Shown here: positions 55,030 to 64,000 of the stretch, in pieces | Position numbering within the stretch: position 1 is the stretch's first letter | Layout: each line of letters starts with the position of its first letter | Assembly (NCBI RefSeq): GCF_049243985.1 | Contig: NC_135377.1 | Span: 31,449,255-31,513,254, forward strand | Direction: 5' to 3' | Length of the DNA: 64,000 nt | Source of the DNA: Paroedura picta | Taxonomy: Eukaryota > Chordata > Lepidosauria > Squamata > Gekkonidae | Notes under the pieces: generated by a model | Database searches by the model: none | What the model was told of the DNA's origin: nothing | Seen by the model: only the letters and a program-made list of their open reading frames with translations | Made by a program: the position numbers and the translations under genes

Positions 55030-56890
55030 CCATCGGTGCTGTGGCACCTGCCAGTACTTCCCTTGGCACCCAACATTTTCAGAAGATGGGTGGGGCCAAG
55101 GCTTGCTATTGGCTTCTCTCATTCAAATGACAGTTTTTTTCACTGGAGGATGTGGAGGCCAGGTAAACAATTGGGCTTGCCTTAATCAGTGTGTGCATCC
55201 ATTTCCACTTCAGGATTCCCATTTGGTGTGAGGAAGGAGATGTGGTGTGGAAAGGGAGGTGTTCCATTTGACTTTTCCTCCCATGGAAGCCATTTTGAGT
55301 AGTCTCACCACCCAGTCTCAAAATTCCAAAGCTGCCCACAGCCTCAAAAATGTTGGGAACCTCTGCTCTAAGAGATACAAGAGGTAAAGGTCTCATTGTT
55401 GTGGCATCATAGCCCCATAAAAATATGTTCCTCAACATAGGTCTCCTCTGCCTGAAGGTGAACTGTTTTGTAGATATTGAATAGTATTCAGCCGAGACCA
55501 TTATGTGGTTTCGGGTGCTTGTGGAAAGCATGGTATGAACACCAGCTCTTCTTCTTCTTCTTCTTGGTGCATGAGTATTCTGGATTATTAACATAGATAG
55601 GGAGAACATCTCTTTTTTTTACTTCCTGCATTTAAGGTAACACAGTTTGAATGACTTGTCAAAATCCTCTGATAACACTGGTAAGAAAAACAACTTACTT
55701 CAAGTGTTTATTTTTAAAAAAATACATTTCCAGTTCAGTGCACCATGTACTCTGACGCCTGCACTGAGCACCAATGTGAGTGGATGTTCTCCCTCATTTC
55801 AATGAGCATTGATCTAAAACTGAAATCTGAAACTGCAAGTTTCGTAACACATATTTTTGTCACAAAATTCTGATCAGAGTCCTCAGGACAGGGGCTCATG
55901 TGCAACAAAGAGATTTCCAGTAAATGTTTGCTTACAACTAACTTTTAGATCATCTTTTTGGCAAGATACTTATATTTACAACAATAAGATTTCTTTGATG
56001 TTCCGGTCATTGCAAACCACTCAATAAATGAATAAATCATTGCTCATCGGAGCTTTTTTTAAAAAAACGGGGAAATTAAGTGTTACAAGAAATCTTTCTC
56101 AGCAAGTCAATTTCATCATTATATACAAATATAAAAAACCACACTTTCAGAATAATTAACCCACATCAATTTGACCCCTTGAAACTAATGTTTATTTATT
56201 ACATTTTAATCTCTCCTGCCTTTTAGGAAGCCCAAGTGAGTACACATGGCATTCTATGATAATAACTTTGTCCTCTTGACAACCTTTGGTTAGGCTAAGA
56301 GGTAGCAGCCTGCACAAGGCCCTCAAGTGAACTTAATGACAGTGCAGGGTGTTAAGCTTAGAGGGAGCTGGGTGGGCTGAGCTTTGGCCTTCTGTCTCCA
56401 GGGCCCCCCTGCAACTGCAGGAGCTTAAAGGCCTAGCAGGAAGACCCGGGGATGAGGATGGCACAATAGAGGGAAGCAGGAACCACTTTCTTCCATGACT
56501 AAGCTGACCAGAGAAGGCATTCTCAAGCAGACTCCAGAACCCTCACTGACAGAAGTGTCCACCCAGACTGGCAAACTCCAGATCTCAATCCTGGCTGTAG
56601 GTAGAAATGACTCCTGTAATGAAATGCATCCGTATTGAGACACTGAAGTGTTTCTATAACTATTCAGCCAGGAAGGAGTTCTCTACATGCCTGCCATCAT
56701 GTTAAATTGAGCTACCAGGAATGTCACTGAGCTTTTATTATAGGATATTCCTGAAGGAAGAATGGTATCTGAACTATGTAAATTGTAAGCTTGCACTTCC
56801 CCAGCTTCGGCCAGGTACTGGGAACACTGGAAAAACATATTTGATTGCAAAAATGAAAGCTGACCCAGTTATCCCAAACAGCCAGACTTC
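55030..56890. other. No recognised feature; short CTTCTT run at 55547-55566
   Basis: The short CTT run follows CACCAGCT and may be a SINE tail remnant. The rest is unique-looking. Confidence 0.35.
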
Positions 56891-56895
56891 AGAAC

Positions 56896-57320
56896 ATAAG
56901 CAGAGCCCAGCTGGATCTGACCAATAATTAATCTAGTCCAGCATCCTGTGTCCCATAGTATCCAACTAGTTCCTATGGGCAGCCAAGAGGGCATAGAGGC
57001 CTTTCCCTGATATTGCCTCTTGTTCTGGGATTCAGTGCCTCTGAATGTGAAGCTTCCCCTCAGCCACCATGGCTAGTAGCCATTGTTAATCTAATTCCTT
57101 TTTAAAGTTGTTTATTCCTGTGGCCATCACAACATCCTCCAGCAGTGAATTCCACACTTTAATCACTCTCTGTGCAAAATAGTATTTTGTTTTGTCTGGT
57201 CAGGATCTACTAGCAATGAGTTGCATTGGATGCTCTCAAATCCCATTATTGGGGGGGGGGAGAAAAAGTTGTTTTTGTCGGCTCTCTCCACCCGAAGCAT
57301 AATTTCATGAGCCTCTATAA
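56896..57320 (-). mobile_element. CR1 LINE, 3' UTR fragment
   Basis: Antisense CR1 3' end: AGCCCAGCTGGATCTGACCA, AATCTAGTCCAGCATCCTGT, GCCACCATGGCTAGTAGCC, GAATTCCACACTTTAATCAC and CATAATTTCATGAGCCTCTA. A G-run interrupts near 57251. Confidence 0.92.
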
Positions 57321-57605
57321 TGGAGCAGGTGGGAGGCACAGCTGCTTCCTGGGGCTGGGCTGAGGAGTGCTTGATGGGGGGATACTGATGGAAGCAGGAG
57401 CAGCGGGGAGATTGGGAGCTTGGGATGTGGAAGGGGAGGAGGCATCACCACCACCCTCTGTCGCGGCCATCACTATCTTACCTGCCAAGCAGAGTTTTGT
57501 GTTGCAGTTTGGAGGCAATGCTAAAAACTCTCAAGCTACAGTAGAGATCCTCATTGACATGGATGGAACAGGGAAAGTGGGCACCAAAACCCCTGATGAT
57601 GTACT

Positions 57606-57850
57606 CGGTGGAGAAGAAGAACTTCTCACTATCTGAATGAATTCCAAAGTGATTTACAAACACCTTTCTCTTTCTCTACCCAAAACAGGCATCCTATGAG
57701 GTAGGTGGGGCTGAGAGAGCTCAGAGAGAACTGCTCTAAAAGAACTGTGACTAGCTTAAGGTCACACAGGTGTGTGAATGCATAGGCGTGGGGAATCAAA
57801 CCCAGTTCTCCAGATTAGAGTCTGCTACTCTTTAACTGGATCTCATGCTG
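57606..57850 (-). mobile_element. CTT-tail tRNA SINE, antisense, old
   Basis: GGAGAAGAAGAACTTCTCAC, GGCATCCTATGAGGTAGGTG, TTAAGGTCACACAGGTGTG and GGGAATCAAACCCAGTTCTC, then GATCTCATGCTGG. Decayed but full span. Confidence 0.82.
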
Positions 57851-57859
57851 GAGAGAGAC

Positions 57860-58445
57860 TGCTTTTGTTGATTATGCCTCCTTGGCACAGGGGAAAGTAG
57901 TCATGAGCTTGACCCCTTCCACCCCTTCTCATGGTTCTGAAGACCTGACTAAGCAAGCACCAAACCCAATTGCAGCCCAGAACAGTTGCTCAAGATGGTC
58001 TTTGCAAGTTGCCAGAGGGGGAAATAGGCAGGAAGCCAGGCAGGCTGGGACAGATCAGTAGTCCTCAGAGGAAAAGCAGGTCAGTTGGAAGGAGGTTTCA
58101 AATTAGGCATGGAGATCTGGGCACTAAAATTGCCCCAAGCCTGGAACACATACCCCAAGACAGGGTGGGCAGAGGTGGAAAAGAGGCAGACTGACAAAAA
58201 CATACCCCAAAGAGAAGCAGGTCCATAGGGGTGTTCCTAATGGTTAGCTGAATAGTTTAGTGATCACCCCAGTTACACTCTCTGGAACAATTTCCCCAAT
58301 ACAGGATATCTAGAGGACAAAAAGAGGTAGGCTGACAAAGACAGATCACACCCACACCCAAAAGAGAAGCGGGCGGGCAGAAGGCCTCATGAACAGCCAG
58401 GTAGTAAAGTAGAACTGTAACAATTACCCCAAGGCAGGGCAGGTG
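57860..58445. other. No recognised feature
   Basis: An imperfect local repetition (AGAGAAGCAGGTC, AGAGAAGCGGGCG, AGGTAGGCTGACAAAGAC) is visible. Otherwise nothing. Confidence 0.35.
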
Positions 58446-58450
58446 CAGAG

Positions 58451-58640
58451 TTGCCAGCTCCAGGTTGGGAAATATCTAGCGATTCTGGGGTTGGAGCCTG
58501 AGGAAGGTGGGGGATGGGGAGTCGTGGGACTTTAATGCCATATAAACCACCTTCCAAAGTGGCCATTTTCTCCATGTGACCTGGAGATCAATGGTATTCC
58601 CAAAACAGATTCAGCTACCACCTGGGGGATGGCAAACCTA
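58451..58640. mobile_element. hAT-like MITE, relative of 38148-38358
   Basis: AGAGTTGCCAGCTCCAGGTT, GGTTGGAGCCTGAGGAAGG, GTGGCCATTTTCTCCATGTG and GGGGGATGGCAAACCTAG follow the family layout with inverted ends. No clear target duplication seen. Confidence 0.65.
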
Positions 58641-58644
58641 GTTC

Positions 58645-61600
58645 CAGGCAAACAGAGGCTGGGTAAAGCTTTGGATAGAATCATCATGTGAAATTCTTAG
58701 GATCTGTATCTGCAAAGGAAAATATGTAAAATGGACTAGGTGTCTCTGTTTTAATGATATAAATTGAATATCAATCATTATTATGAAAGAAGACATGACT
58801 GAAGTTGGAATCCTAAAATCGATCAGGTTCCATCAATGTTAATAGGATTTACTTTGGGGTAAATATATTTAGGGCTTAACCAGGGGTGGATTAGCTGTTA
58901 AAGCCACCAGGAAAAGTCCTGGTGGATCAATGGCCTGGCCTTTGCTTGGCGCCAACTAAGGGGGAACCCTTGCCCTGTGTGGAGCTGGCCTGAGCTGCCA
59001 CTGTTGTCATCTGGTTGCCCTTACATTGTAGGGGCATGGGGGGGGGGGTTAGTCACAGAGCCTAGCCAAGCTCCACGCAGTGTGGGGAAGGCAGCAACTG
59101 CTCCAGCTAAGTCCCTTGCAACACAAGGGGAGTGCTGGGTGCAGAGCTCTTTTCCAGGGATATTTTACTCCTCCCAGGCCACGCCAGGGTTGAGCTGAAA
59201 GCCACACAGAATGCTAACTCTAAAATTCCCATGCCAATGCTTATTTAAAGGCATTTTAAAGTTGTTTCCAAATTTTATTTGGATCATATTTGGTAGAAAC
59301 ACTATCTAATGAACGTCAAAAATGGCTATGCTTTTGATTTAACATTTCTGTCTCCTTTACAATTTTCCTCGTTAAGTGAATAACTGTATACAGAAGAAAA
59401 TGCAATAGATACCAAGGGCATTTCTGTTTCATGTACTTACTCAAACTGTGTTCACATATTGCAATAGCAGATTTGAAAAGGCTAGCCCAAACAAGGTCTG
59501 CATGTTACTGAAGGAATTGTTTTTCCTATACTGTGGTCTTACCTGTCTGTTGTGCCTGGTGTTATATAACTGTACAAGTAAGCACAAAAGCAAGGTCTCT
59601 TCCAGCGGAAGTTCAAGGAAACATTCATATTATCCTGACAGCTTTTTCAATGTAAATGACAATATTGTCTGGTTTCATATTTAGTCACTTTTAAAATGAA
59701 CATTCTTATGTAATCTGGATTAAAATTCACCTGGAATATTCAAAAACATGCCAGTCTGGTAATGCCATAACACAACTCCATAAACAATAACCAACAGGAG
59801 AAAAATGAGGACAAAATTGAAGGCAATCTTGCTGTCCTTAGAGCCTGAGGCTAGATGTTCATGGTCCCCATTACTGCAGGGAAGAGGAAAGTCTGTCTTT
59901 GGAAGAGTCACTGTTTCTGATTTAACCTGCCTGACAGGATTATTATAAAGATGAAATGGAGGGAAATACATTACTAATGTTAGGGGAAAGTAATGTCAGA
60001 AAAAAGTACATACATGGTACACTGCATATACAGAGAAACCATTATTTGCCAACTCATATTAGCTGCATATAATATATTTGTTTTCTTATGATATCGGATC
60101 TGAGTGGTACATGTAAGGTCCAAAGGGAATGTGTAGATCATGGTGGCTCTTGAGAACCTTGGAAATATTCCTTTTATTTTCGCTTCCTGAGAGGATAAAA
60201 TACATGGAAAACATTTCTTCTATTGTGGCTGCTGGTTCAACTTTTTGTAATATTAGAGTAGCATGCATACCCAAAGAGTATTCATAGTCAAATATGAATT
60301 AGAAGATTTCTTTGGAGGTAGATATCCTGTGCTTGGATAAACTTTTTTAATGCATGATGTGTTGAAGTTTGGATTATAGCAAGGCAGTTCCTTCCTGCCT
60401 ATAAAAACAATTAATCTATGGAAGAAACTGCCTAGAGTCTTGGATGAATTTTCAGGGTTGGTGATTTGGAAGGAAGGGCAGGAAGGAAAGGAAAAATGAG
60501 GCTTCTAGAGACATAAGGCATTCTGGGTAATGAGGCTGTACTGGTGACCTTCAAAATTGTTCTACTATTTCTTTGAATATTGGAAATATTTTGCAGCATA
60601 TGTCATTGTACAAAATAGCCTCCCATTCTTATCTCATAACAGACCTGTGGTAGATGTTAGGAACAGAGACCACGACTAGCTCCAAGTCCACTCCATGACC
60701 ATCATTAAGTGACTTCATCTATTCATTGCATTAAATATCAATATTTTAACATATGGACTTTAATAGCTGCATAACAGAAACACTGAAAAACATCATGTTA
60801 GAATTTCAGCTCCATCAGACACATCGGTAATTCCTTCCATTGCATCCTGTTACTTATGCATGTTCAGTAGTTAGTGAAATATGAAGTTGATCATATTATG
60901 ACACGCTATCTTTGTGTTGAGTCCATGTTATGTCCTTACTTACTCAGAAATTGCTGGGTAAATAACAATGCTAGAAGCAAAGTAGCTGCGAACATTTCCA
61001 GTAATTCATGTTTACCAATAGATCTCTGTGCCCAAATATGTATGAAAAGGCCTTCTTTTGAATATAAGGCTCGATACATAGCATATCGTTAACAAGCTTG
61101 CAATAGTACTCAACACTCCAAAGGTTCAAAGTGAACTTTAGTCCTCCGCTGATCTCCCTTTAATACTCAGCCTTCATAAATTTCCCCCATTTATGGAGTG
61201 TTTTTGATGGCAGGCAATTCTTTGCTGAAAGTTAAGTGCTCTTTTATATGAACGTATAAAGCAGGCTTTGGTTTGAATGAGTACATTATTTTGACAAATG
61301 TTTATTGGAAAGCCAATTACAGCTTCATAAATCAGGGACTCTCTGTGGCACATCGGGTAAGCTCACCATTGCCACCAGATGTCATTGCTGAGACCGGCAC
61401 AGCAATTAAAATAATTGGGTGGAATCCTGTCCCTCATCCACTGCGCTGACAGTAGTCAAAACAGGAAGAAATTGTTTATTATCTTTCATTTAACTTATTA
61501 AAATACTTGTTGCAAGATGTCATGGCCATACTGGGGGGTGGGGAAGAAATAACATTTGCTTTCAATTTGCAGTTAGATTAAAATGACAAGGTCAAGCACA

Positions 61601-62770
61601 ATCCACAGGCTGACTGGCAGCTGGATTTTAAGAGCTGTCCAGAAGAGGAAGAGGAGGAAGTATTTGTGCTTCTGCAGCAATAGAATGAAATCCTAAAAGG
61701 CTTTATCATTTCATTTCTGAGATGACCAGTTCTTTTAATCAATAATATGGGAATTACTAATATGGACATTTATGTATCGCTGTGTGACTTCAGACTCATG
61801 AGTTCTAATACCACACATTTTGCTTATATTTATGGAAACCAATTGAAGATAATGGGCTTAAGCACACCTGACTGAGGGGAAATTGTAGCCTTGGAGTTGC
61901 TATTTCCAAACAGTGTTTACAGGAAACGCCAGCTGGACCTTAACCTATATCTCTTTCTTTACTTGTTTGTACAACGGAGCCCTCCTGTGGCAGAATCAAG
62001 CTATGCAAGACAGAAGGGATCTTCCTGCAAGATAGAAGAGCGAAGTCACACAGACCTTCTCATGTGCTTTCAACTCTGGCATCTTCTTCCACATCAATAA
62101 AGCATTAATCTCTCTGGTTTTAAATCTCACTATCCATTGTGAGGGGAAAGCCTTATCAATTTCACCAAGTCCTATTCTCTAATCAAATGTACAATACTGG
62201 GTCAATCATTACCAATTTCATAGAGAGGGATTATACTTACCCTGTAAGTTTTTAAAACCCATCCCGGTAAAATAGATTCCCTAAATTTAATCAGTGTGAG
62301 GAAGGGAAGGTAAAGAAAACAGCCACGTCACAAATAGACATGGTAACAGTAAAGGATAGAACATAACTGGAGATTTGCTTGTAAATTGTGACTGAAGAGC
62401 CACTTCCATGAATTTTGACAGCATTTCCCAAAAAAAGCTGTGTAAAACTCAAGGTCTTTATGGATTCAGAGATCAAACCTAGCATCAAGAACTGTGGTAT
62501 AAGAATAAACAAAAATAGACAAGTGGTGATTAATTAATACATAACTAAGAAAGATCAGATCGTGATGTGAAAAACCACTACCTAAGATCCTGAAAAGGTG
62601 ATGTGAACCAGATAAAACAATAAAGACCTTGATAGCCCAGTGAGGTAGATGCCGTATGCAACCTGTCCAAAACATTCTATCTTCAGGAGAAACATCATGT
62701 AGAATATGGTCCTGTGATCAAGCCTTAATATTAAAAAGCATGAATTACAGAGCAAAGGAAATATATAAAT
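58645..62770. other. Mostly unique region 3' of XKR9
   Basis: No repeat family recognised over about 4 kb, apart from a G-run at 59040. It may include the XKR9 3' UTR (minus strand). The part near 61140-61480 (CATAAATTTCCCCCATTTAT, AAGCCAATTACAGCTTCATA) has the look of conserved non-coding DNA, untested. Confidence 0.35.
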
Positions 62771-62773
62771 TAG

Positions 62774-62779
62774 TTTATT
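62774..62779 (-). promoter_or_regulatory. AATAAA hexamer overlapping the XKR9 stop codon
   Basis: On the minus strand the stop codon sits inside CAATAAAC. Use as the poly(A) signal is unlikely because it would leave almost no 3' UTR. Other minus-strand AATAAA words lie further left, for example near 61473-61478, and I cannot tell which is used. Confidence 0.2.
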
Positions 62780-63403
62780 GCATTAGGAACTTGCTTCTTC
62801 TACACATTTCTTCTCTTTCAGGCTCTGGTCCATCAACTACATCTTGTGTGCATTGATTACTAGGATGAAAAAACTTATAATAAACAAGAAGAAAACAAAT
62901 GCCTAATACTAAAGTGAGAGCAACTGTCCACATCACATATAGCAGATTATTTGTCCCATTAAATGACGACTTCCAGAACATACAAGCACATAGTATAGCT
63001 GAAGTTGTAAGTACTCGGATACCATAATAAACAGAAAGGGGCACTTTTGTTTTTTCTCCCTTTATATTGAAAAAGGTAAACAGAAGGATGATTCCCACCA
63101 TAGTTCGATATGCAACTTCTGCTGTTGTAGATTTACAAAATTCAGTGTGCTGCTTCAGTGTCCACCATATACTCCCAAGCCAAAGCAATGCAATTAGAAC
63201 AAAGGCACCTTTGGTGCTCAGTATCATGACCAGCACAATACTCAGTATCCAAGATGTTAAAGTGAACAATTTATACAAAAGATACGTTATTTTGGAAGAC
63301 AACCTTGTGAATTTAGTTTTATCAGGTAAGGATTTTCGTAATGATATTTGGTAGTCTACAGTTGAACAGGTAACACTGCTGAAAGACACGACAATGGAGA
63401 TAT
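62775..63403 (-). CDS. XKR9: XKR9, XK-related protein 9, terminal coding exon
   Basis: This is the last coding exon of an XK-family membrane protein; upstream exons lie beyond the right edge. XKR9 is known as a plasma-membrane phospholipid scramblase activated by caspase cleavage in apoptosis, exposing phosphatidylserine. The exon follows an AG acceptor (63404-63405) behind a T-rich tract, completes a split codon with its first two bases, and encodes 208 residues to a TAA at 62775-62777; human XKR9 is about 373 residues. Recalled human XKR9 matches along the length: STVDYQ, LRKSLPDK, KITYL-YKLFTL-SW, TFFNIKG, LGI-FL-VYY and FHP. Hydrophobic segments lie near residues 42-62, 65-82, 96-113, 124-143 and 152-175. 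The tail carries DVVDG (residues 187-191), equivalent to DEIDG in human XKR9. The frame is open throughout. XKR4, XKR6 and XKR8 fit less well, especially at the C-terminus. Confidence 0.95.
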
Positions 63404-63420
63404 CTAAAAAAATAGAAAAT
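63404..63420 (-). promoter_or_regulatory. Splice acceptor of the XKR9 last exon
   Basis: Read on the minus strand, a T-rich tract ends in TTTTTTTAG directly before the exon. The exon starts with AT, which completes a split codon; a T at the end of the previous exon would give Tyr, as at the matching place in human XKR9. This fixes the exon start better than the first GTG or ATG in the frame. Confidence 0.85.
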
Positions 63421-63719
63421 ACAAAAATTGGATCAGGGAAAAACTTGGCAGATTTTTAAATATTGCTCGCAAAAGTACTACATAGAAGGCATATCTGGAA
63501 CTCTCTTTCTATGTGGTTTTTAAAGGGACAGCAACCTTGTCATATTTTAACTTCAGATCTACCAAACCTATTTCCGAGTCTCTAAACCTCCTTTGCATGT
63601 CTAGTGCTTGCTTACCATGGTTATAATCCCTCTTTTTAGCCTGTCTCTTGCCTGTATCCTTAGCTCTCTTTCCCCTAAATGCTCACTCATAGCGTAAACC
63701 CCTCCAGTGCTCCTTATAG
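63406..63719 (-). other. XKR9 last intron, 3' part
   Basis: This non-coding stretch separates the XKR9 exon from the transposon remnants at the right edge. Because the exon begins with a split codon, it must be intron. I recognise no other element in it. Confidence 0.7.
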
Positions 63720-64000
63720 CAGCCTTTCTCAACTATGTTAAAAAGTAAAGATATCCCCTGTGCAAGCACTGAGTCATGTCTGACCCTTGGGGTGACGCCC
63801 TCCAGCGTTTTCATGGCAGACTCAATACGGGGTGGTTTGCCATTCCCTTCCCCAGTCATTACCATTTACCCCCCAGCAAGCTGGGTACTCATTTTATCAA
63901 CCTCGGAAGGATGGAAGGCTGAGTCAACCTTGAGCCGACTGTTGGGATTGAACTCCCAACCTCATGGACCGACAGCTTCAGACAGTATTTCTGCTGCCTT
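63720..64000 (-). mobile_element. Sauria SINE inserted in a hAT-like end, cut by window edge
   Basis: A short hAT-like terminus (CAGCCTTTCTCAAC, 63720-63733) matches the end of the element at 26486. It is interrupted almost at once by a Sauria SINE in antisense from about 63740. The SINE shows the Bov-B-like tail first (GAGTCATGTCTGACCC), then the body, then the tRNA-related head including GGGATTGAACTCCCAACCTC. It runs off the window. It lies in the XKR9 intron, in the same orientation as the gene. Confidence 0.85.

Overview
The window looks like squamate reptile (lizard-type) nuclear DNA: a gene-poor, AT-rich intergenic region with one recognisable host coding exon. The squamate call rests on three copies of the tRNA/Bov-B-type Sauria SINE, many CR1 LINE pieces (one ending in the diagnostic ATTCTATG repeats), L2-like LINE pieces, two further tRNA-derived SINE families and several small hAT-like and Harbinger-like DNA transposons. 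No bacterial operon, CRISPR array or functional RNA gene was seen.

The host gene is at the right edge. Positions 62775-63403 on the minus strand are the last coding exon of XKR9, an XK-family phospholipid scramblase, with a clean splice acceptor, five membrane segments and a DVVDG caspase-type site near the C-terminus. About 62.7 kb lies downstream of its stop codon. In mammals XKR9 and EYA1 face each other tail to tail, so this desert is probably the XKR9-EYA1 interval (inference from synteny; EYA1 itself is not in the window).

Layout: 1-14 kb holds SINE/hAT nests, CR1 pieces and a well preserved CR1 3' half (9.2-10.24 kb). 14.9-17.7 kb holds a multi-hairpin element and a 165-bp local duplication. 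17.7-21.3 kb is mostly unique sequence and the best place to look for conserved regulatory DNA. 21.3-31.9 kb has SINE, MITE, CR1, hAT and L2-like insertions. 31.9-42 kb is mostly unique with several small palindromic transposons. 43.2-45 kb holds a 1.4-kb GC-rich multi-hairpin element with a higher-order tandem array, followed by a solo LTR. 46-58.6 kb is a mosaic of LINE, SINE and MITE fragments. 58.6-62.8 kb is mostly unique and lies directly 3' of XKR9.

The most unusual content is a family of non-autonomous elements (copies at about 14.9, 39.7, 43.2 and 49.2 kb; fragments at 8.5 and 16.2 kb). Most begin with a small hairpin bracketed by CTAG, several carry strong GC-rich hairpins containing CCAATC, and four copies end at ACAG. 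They resemble Helitron/Helentron-like elements, but I cannot assign them to a class from sequence reading alone. All coordinates were read by eye; repeat boundaries without stated target-site duplications are approximate.
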